A DNA stretch of 64,000 nt from Archangium violaceum (GTDB taxonomy: Bacteria > Myxococcota > Myxococcia > Myxococcales > Myxococcaceae), in assembly GCF_016887565.1 (NCBI RefSeq), contig NZ_CP069396.1, positions 3,065,001 through 3,129,000 on the forward strand, read 5' to 3'. Both the position numbers and the translations under genes were made by a program. How positions within the stretch are numbered: position 1 is the stretch's first letter; each line of letters begins with the position of its first letter. The notes under the pieces are model-generated. The model was given only the letters and a program-made list of their open reading frames with translations, made no database searches and had not been told where the DNA came from. Positions 59,521 through 64,000 of this stretch are shown in pieces.

Positions 59521-60564
59521 TCACTCATCGGCCTCGATGTCCTCATCGAGGTCGGAATCCAACTCGCTCTCCTCTGCCTCCTCGGGAGCCTTCGCCTTGG
59601 GCGGACGGCCGCGCTTCTTGGGCGCGGCGGCCTCGGCACCCTCGGGCTTGGGCTTGGGCGGACGGCCGCGCTTCTTGGGCGCGGCGGCCTCGGCACCCTC
59701 GGGCTTGGGCTTGGGCGGACGGCCGCGCTTCTTGGGCGCGGCGGCGGCAGCGGCCTCGGCGCCCTCGGGCTTGGGCTTGGGCGGACGGCCCCGCTTGCGC
59801 TTGGGTGCCTCCTCGCCCTCGGCTCCACCCTCGGCGGGAAGCGCCGCGGCCTTCTTCCGGGCCTTGGGCTCGCCCTCCTCGCCCTCCTCTTCGCCCGCCT
59901 CCTCGGAGGACTCCTCCTCCTCGGCGGGGGCCTCCTCCTCGTCCGGAGGCAGGTCCAGCTCGCTGTCGAGCCCGAGCAGGTCGGCATCCAGCCCGAGCTC
60001 CTCGTCGCCCTCCTCGCGCGTCTTGAACTCGGCGGCGGTGCGCTTGGGGCGCTCGCGGCCGGGCGGGAAGAGCACGAGGTCGATGGAGTCCTCGGCGTTG
60101 CAGTCGCTGGTGTTGAGCGCGGCGGCGATTTCAGAGACGAGCAGGTGGCGCGCGTTGTCGTACAGCTCGCGCTCCTTGGCGGGCAGCGGGCGCAGCTCGC
60201 TGAGCACCTGTAGTCCCTTGACCACCTCGGCCAGCCCCACCAGGCCACCCTGGGTCATACGGTCCAGGTTGGTCCGGGCGCGCTGCTTCCAGTCCAGGTC
60301 GGCCTTGTCACTGTCGGAGCGCAGGAACTCGAAGACCTGGGTGACGTCATCAGGTCCGGCGATCTTGCGCACACCGATGGTGAGCACCTTGGCCTGGGGG
60401 ACCATGACGACGGCCCCATCTTCTTCGCGGCGCATGGTGACGAAGGTGAGCTTCTGCCCAGCCACCTCCTTCACATCGATGGCCGAGACGCGGCAGACGC
60501 CCTGGTTGGGGTAGACCACCCGGTCGCCAACCGCGAGCTGGAGTGACGCGGAGCCTTCTGGCAT
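59521..60564 (-). CDS. carD: CarD: transcription factor with CdnL/TRCF domain and AT-hooks
   Basis: The 347-residue protein has an N-terminal CarD_CdnL_TRCF domain (residues 10-165: LAVGDRVVYPNQGVCRVSAI), which binds RNA polymerase beta and CarG. An acidic region follows (about 195-240, DEEEAPAEEEESSEEAGEEE). The C-terminal part has four AT-hooks (RGRPPK) between residues 250 and 322, spaced by PKPEGAEAAA. This HMGA-like architecture is known for myxobacterial CarD, which regulates light-induced carotenogenesis and development with CarG. Other bacteria have only the CdnL-like domain. Confidence 0.95.
   Translation of the reverse strand: MPEGSASLQLAVGDRVVYPNQGVCRVSAIDVKEVAGQKLTFVTMRREEDGAVVMVPQAKVLTIGVRKIAGPDDVTQVFEFLRSDSDKADLDWKQRARTNLDRMTQGGLVGLAEVVKGLQVLSELRPLPAKERELYDNARHLLVSEIAAALNTSDCNAEDSIDLVLFPPGRERPKRTAAEFKTREEGDEELGLDADLLGLDSELDLPPDEEEAPAEEEESSEEAGEEEGEEGEPKARKKAAALPAEGGAEGEEAPKRKRGRPPKPKPEGAEAAAAAAPKKRGRPPKPKPEGAEAAAPKKRGRPPKPKPEGAEAAAPKKRGRPPKAKAPEEAEESELDSDLDEDIEADE
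59599..59805 (-). repeat. 57-bp tandem repeat encoding the AT-hooks of CarD
   Basis: Four copies with a 57-bp period (one spacer is longer by a few codons) encode KKRGRPPKPKPEGAEAAA-type units. DNA identity between copies is high. The repeat is in frame, so copy number sets the number of AT-hooks. Confidence 0.85.
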
Positions 60565-60808
60565 GTCCCCCTCGAGAATGCGAGAGCAGTAAAGGGTCGT
60601 AGCATCAAGCTACACAGGATGCCACGACTTACCTGAGGCGGTTGTCCGTTCTCCAGAGGTTCGTGCATCCAGCCGAGCGCATGTCCCGGGGCCAGCAGGG
60701 GAGGGGAGGGCGGATTTCCGCTACAGGACGTCACGGGTCCGTAGCGCCAGGGGCCTCCGGAGCAGGGGTCGCGGCTATCATCGCGCCCCGGGTGGAGAAG
60801 GACACGCC

Positions 60809-61630
60809 ATGCGCATGAAGCGGATACTGTTGACGGGATGGCTCTGGCTGCTGGCGGTGGGCTGCAAGGAGGAGAAGCCGGCCGAGCCGCTCTCGTCGCT
60901 CGTGCCCGCGCCGCTGCCGAGGGTGGGCGCGCAGACCCAGGGGGAGAAGACGCGTGAGGCGCTCTTCGAGGTGACCCCGGCCGAGGTCCACGGCGAGCCC
61001 GTGCCGGACAAGGCGCTGCGGGTGGAGCTGGCGGGAGAGGTGGTGCGGCTCGGAGCGGAGCGCTTCACGCCCTCGCGGCCCGAGGAGCAGGCCCGGTTGC
61101 GCGAGCGCGTGAAGGAGCAGGTGGTGCTGGTGGTGCCCGACGCGGACACGTTCCTCGCGCAGACGTCCGAGCTGTTCGCCACCCTGCGCGATTCCGCGCG
61201 CGAGGTGTGGCTGCTCCACCCGGAAGCCCCGGTCGCCTACGGGTTGGTGCTGCGCGACGAGCAGGGCTTCCAGGCGTGGCTGGCCGAGGTCGCCCCCGGC
61301 AAGCTGCGCATCATCCAGCGCCAGGACGGCTTCGAGCTGACCACCAGCGTGGGGAAGCTGCCCGGCCCCGATGCCAATGGCCCTTCCGTCCCCGTACGCG
61401 GCGGGAAGCAGGACATCGCCACGCTGCGCAAGGGGCTCGGGAAGCTGAAGGGGCGCTTCACCACCTCCGAGGACATCTGCCTGGTGCCGTCCTTCGGCAC
61501 GGAGGTGGCCCAGGCCGCGCGGGCGCTCAGCGGTGTGTACGCGGCGCCCGGCGAGCCCTTCTTCGAGACGCTGTGCTTCGTCTACCCGACGCCCCGGGCT
61601 CCCGTGGCCGGGGCTCCGGCGGGACAGTAG
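60809..61630 (+). CDS. Lipoprotein of unknown function
   Basis: The 273-residue product has a lipobox (WLWLLAVGC). The mature part has a Pro-rich start followed by mixed alpha/beta regions (EVTPAEVHGEPVPDKALRVE; QVVLVVPDADTFLAQTSELF) which may be a duplicated domain, but no family was recognised. ATG 60809 has AAGGA six bases upstream. It converges with the next lipoprotein gene, with two bases between stops. Confidence 0.72.
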   Translation: MRMKRILLTGWLWLLAVGCKEEKPAEPLSSLVPAPLPRVGAQTQGEKTREALFEVTPAEVHGEPVPDKALRVELAGEVVRLGAERFTPSRPEEQARLRERVKEQVVLVVPDADTFLAQTSELFATLRDSAREVWLLHPEAPVAYGLVLRDEQGFQAWLAEVAPGKLRIIQRQDGFELTTSVGKLPGPDANGPSVPVRGGKQDIATLRKGLGKLKGRFTTSEDICLVPSFGTEVAQAARALSGVYAAPGEPFFETLCFVYPTPRAPVAGAPAGQ

Positions 61631-61632
61631 GG

Positions 61633-62364
61633 CTACTCGACGACGACGGTCACCTCGACCCTCTTCCAGAGCTCGGCCGTGCAGGAAATGAAGCCCTCGC
61701 ACGCCTCCACTCCAGCGCTGCCCTGGCCGTACACGCTCACGACGTAGCGGCCGGGCCGCATCTGGGGAAGGGTGTAACGGATGTGGTTGCCCTCCACCTG
61801 GGTGGGGTTGCCCTCCACCTGGAGGTCCTCGCGCGACCCCGAGGCCTGACCGGGGCCCGCCACCTCCAGGGAGACATCCACCTTGGAGAGCCGGTCGGTC
61901 GCGGGCAGCCACTCGATGTCGATGACCGCTCCCGCGTGAACCGTGGCCTGCTCCTGGCCATTCACCCGGATGCGCCGCTCGGCGCGGAGCTCCTGGAAGA
62001 CAGCGCGCTTGCTCGAGTGGCCATCCGACAGGACGATCTCGGTGCGCGCTTCGCTCGCCGGACGCAGCGGGCCCTTGAACGAGGGCTTCCGGCAATAGAA
62101 GGCGCCATCGAAGCTCAGGACCGATTCTCCCCGCTCCTCGAGGGAGAAGGTGTCTCCGTTGACGGTGAAGCGGGTGTCCTCGGGGATGCGGTAGCAGGGG
62201 GAGTCCCGGTCCCAGTCGAATCCGAAAGAGAACGAGTCGTGGTCACTGACCGAGCTGACCTGCGTGTAGAGCGTCGGACCCGGGATGTCCTTCAGGTCCC
62301 GGTCGAGGGTAGCGGGTCCGCAGGCCGTGGTGAGGATCGCGAAGAGAGGGACGAGCTTTTTCAT
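61633..62364 (-). CDS. Lipoprotein of unknown function
   Basis: The 243-residue product has a lipobox (LFAILTTAC) and a mainly beta-type mature region (GFDWDRDSPCYRIPEDTRFT; LPQMRPGRYVVSVYGQGSAG), with no family recognised. ATG 62364 begins the signal peptide; the longer upstream frame lacks coding features. Confidence 0.7.
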   Translation of the reverse strand: MKKLVPLFAILTTACGPATLDRDLKDIPGPTLYTQVSSVSDHDSFSFGFDWDRDSPCYRIPEDTRFTVNGDTFSLEERGESVLSFDGAFYCRKPSFKGPLRPASEARTEIVLSDGHSSKRAVFQELRAERRIRVNGQEQATVHAGAVIDIEWLPATDRLSKVDVSLEVAGPGQASGSREDLQVEGNPTQVEGNHIRYTLPQMRPGRYVVSVYGQGSAGVEACEGFISCTAELWKRVEVTVVVE

Positions 62365-62509
62365 GTGCGAGCCCCTAAGCACGCGCCGCGCCAATCCCTC
62401 GGAACAGGGGTTTACGCGGCGCGTCGTGCAGGGGGGTGCACAGGGACGGCACACGAGGGACGCACGATGCACAGCGTGTGTCCCTCGCTTCATGAGACGA
62501 GAGGGGGAC

Positions 62510-62854
62510 TCAGTCCTGGTTGACGCAGACGGAGTTGGCGTTGCCCTTGAATCCGCCCACGCAGCGGTAGCCACTGCGGCAGTCCGCCTGCGTCTCGCAC
62601 TTGAGGAAGCAGGCCGACACGTCGTTGGAGGCTCCCTCGCTCACGCAGGTGCTGCCCGAGGGACAGGTGTCGTCCTTGCCGGGCACGCAGCTCTGGGAGC
62701 AGTAGCCCCCAGGGGTGTAGTCCTTGTTGGTGATGCAGAAGCCCATGTCCCCACAGTCGACATCCGTGGTGCAGGCATCGCCCACCGTCGAGCCACAGCC
62801 CACGAGTCCCAGTCCCAGCAGCACCGCTCCCAGTACGTTCCAGCGCAGCTTCAT
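62510..62854 (-). CDS. Cysteine-rich lipoprotein
   Basis: The 114-residue product has a lipobox (LLGLGLVGC) and a mature part with about 12 cysteines (CTTDVDCGDMGFC; CETQADCRSGYRC). This CxxDxDC-type architecture recurs in myxobacterial surface lipoproteins. ATG 62854 follows a GGAGG site. Confidence 0.75.
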   Translation of the reverse strand: MKLRWNVLGAVLLGLGLVGCGSTVGDACTTDVDCGDMGFCITNKDYTPGGYCSQSCVPGKDDTCPSGSTCVSEGASNDVSACFLKCETQADCRSGYRCVGGFKGNANSVCVNQD

Positions 62855-63004
62855 GGTGTCACTTCCTCCGGAGTCCGAATCAACCACGGTTGAGAAGGGG
62901 CGGGCCTGTCGCTACTACCGCCCTGATGCACCGCGCCATATCTTGCCCGGCGCGGTGGCACAACTGCCTCCCGAGCGGGGAGGCAACCTCCTGGAGGATT
63001 CCGA

Positions 63005-64000
63005 ATGGCCGCAGTGCTCGAGCAGGCTCGTCCCGGTGAGGTTCCCGTCGGTGGCGCCTTCCTCTTCAGTGACGTGGGCTCCGTTCGCATCATCACGCCC
63101 GAGCTGTTCAGCGAAGAGCAGCGTCTCTACCTGAAGACGGCGCTCCAGTTCTCCCAGGAGCAGGTGCTCCCGCAGGCGGACAAGATCGAGGCCAAGGACA
63201 ACGCGCTGCTGCGCGACCTGCTGCGCCGCGCTGGCGAGCTCGGTCTGTTGATGATCGACATTCCCGAGGCCTATGGCGGCCTGGGCCTGGACAAGACCAC
63301 CTCGCTGCTCATCGCCGAGGCCATGAGCCTCAATGGCTCGTGGTCCGTGTCCTTCGGCGCGCACACGGGCATCGGTACGCTGCCCATCGTCTGGTTCGGC
63401 GACGACGCCCAGAAGCGCAAGTACCTGCCGAGGCTGGCCACCGGCGAGCTCATCGCGGCCTATGCGCTCACCGAGCAGGGCAGTGGCTCGGACGCGCTGG
63501 GGGCCAAGACGAAGGCCGTGCTGTCCCCGGACGGCAAGGAGTGGATCCTCAACGGTTCGAAGCTCTACATCACCAACGCGGCCTTCGCGGACGTGTTCGT
63601 GGTGTTCGCCAAGGTGGACGGCGACAAGTTCACCGGCTTCATCGTGGAGCGCGGCACGCCCGGCTTCACCGTGGGGCCCGAGGAGCACAAGATGGGCATC
63701 CGCGGCTCCTCCACGTGCCCCCTCTACTTCGAGGACGCGCGCCTTCCCCGGGAGAACCTGCTCGGGGAGGTGGGCAAGGGGCACAAGATCGCCTTCAACA
63801 TCCTCAACTATGGCCGGCTCAAGCTGGGCGCGGGGGTGATCGGCTCCATGAAGCTGAACCTGCGCAACGCGCTGCTCTTCGCGCAGGAGCGCAAGCAGTT
63901 CAAGACGCCCATCGCGAGCTTCCCGCTCATCCGCGAGAAGCTGGCGCGGATGACCACGCTCATCTACGCGGTGGAGAGCATGACCTACCGCACGGCGGGC
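63005..64000 (+). CDS. Acyl-CoA dehydrogenase, 3' end outside the window
   Basis: ATG 63005 follows a GGAGG site, and the frame is open to the window end (332 codons shown). The product has the acyl-CoA dehydrogenase N-terminal helical domain (LFSEEQRLYLKTALQFSQEQ), the FAD-binding mid-domain (AYALTEQGSGSDALGAKTKA; LNGSKLYITNAAFADVFVVF), and the start of the C-terminal helical domain (GRLKLGAGVIGSMKLNLRNA). It oxidises an acyl-CoA thioester at the alpha-beta bond. A preference cannot be given because the end is missing. Confidence 0.93.
   Translation, partial: MAAVLEQARPGEVPVGGAFLFSDVGSVRIITPELFSEEQRLYLKTALQFSQEQVLPQADKIEAKDNALLRDLLRRAGELGLLMIDIPEAYGGLGLDKTTSLLIAEAMSLNGSWSVSFGAHTGIGTLPIVWFGDDAQKRKYLPRLATGELIAAYALTEQGSGSDALGAKTKAVLSPDGKEWILNGSKLYITNAAFADVFVVFAKVDGDKFTGFIVERGTPGFTVGPEEHKMGIRGSSTCPLYFEDARLPRENLLGEVGKGHKIAFNILNYGRLKLGAGVIGSMKLNLRNALLFAQERKQFKTPIASFPLIREKLARMTTLIYAVESMTYRTAG

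Noticed and set aside
59599-59805. Possible CRISPR or minisatellite from 57-bp repeats
   Set aside because: The repeats encode the AT-hooks of CarD and have no spacers.

Overview
The window is a high-GC, gene-dense chromosomal segment of a myxobacterium, most likely from the Cystobacter/Archangium/Myxococcus suborder. The best markers are a CarD regulator (CdnL/TRCF-type N-terminus, acidic region, four AT-hooks) next to its zinc-binding partner CarG, a eukaryote-like Ser/Thr kinase with a PEGA domain, many cysteine-rich lipoproteins, and a type III secretion export locus resembling the one known in Myxococcus. No rRNA, tRNA, CRISPR array or prophage was seen.

Layout. 1-6856: a tightly overlapping Bat (aerotolerance-type) operon, with a partial first gene, batA, batB, a TPR/Gly-Asp-rich batC-like gene, batD, a batE-like gene and a LolD/YbbA-type ATPase without its permease. 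6857-7403: no gene, but three copies of a palindromic repeat, one split by a 270-bp MITE-like element. 7404-10472: a 1022-residue RNA-repair type fusion (MJ1316 + EEP nuclease + 2H phosphoesterase + eukaryote-like poly(A) polymerase). 10473-19193: an exported protein, a FliB-like methylase, a glycosidase/PfkB kinase pair, a subtilase lipoprotein, a small pyrophosphatase-like protein and a DUF885 protein. 19209-19300: a four-unit array of 18-nt sites resembling PhoB boxes. 19408-23915: a kinase, TPR-PEGA protein, Cys-rich lipoprotein and PstS-like protein, probably one envelope signalling operon. 23971-29959: a cupin, three overlapping envelope/metallopeptidase genes, a YbbP-like permease and a receiver-only response regulator.

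30560-39488 is a nine-kilobase type III secretion export block (sctI, sctJ, sctQ, a FliO-like gene, sctR, S, T, U, V and two unassigned genes). The ATPase, stator, secretin and other basal components are absent here. A PilZ gene lies divergently upstream.

39496-49760 is mostly housekeeping: an HU/IHF protein, a YihY protein, an RNase E/G with a very large insertion in its S1 domain, a DUF3052 protein, acylphosphatase, DNA ligase LigA and Rho. 49861-55336 has an AI-2E family permease and a possible gamma-glutamylation catabolic group (class I amidotransferase, glutamine-synthetase-like ligase, iron-type alcohol dehydrogenase). 55399-64000 holds lipoproteins, a GT39-type glycosyltransferase with a partner membrane protein, carG-carD, three more lipoproteins and the start of an acyl-CoA dehydrogenase.

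The strongest signals beyond ordinary annotation are the RNA-repair fusion, the MITE nested in a dispersed repeat, the Pho-box-like array, and the incomplete T3SS locus with unassigned small genes.
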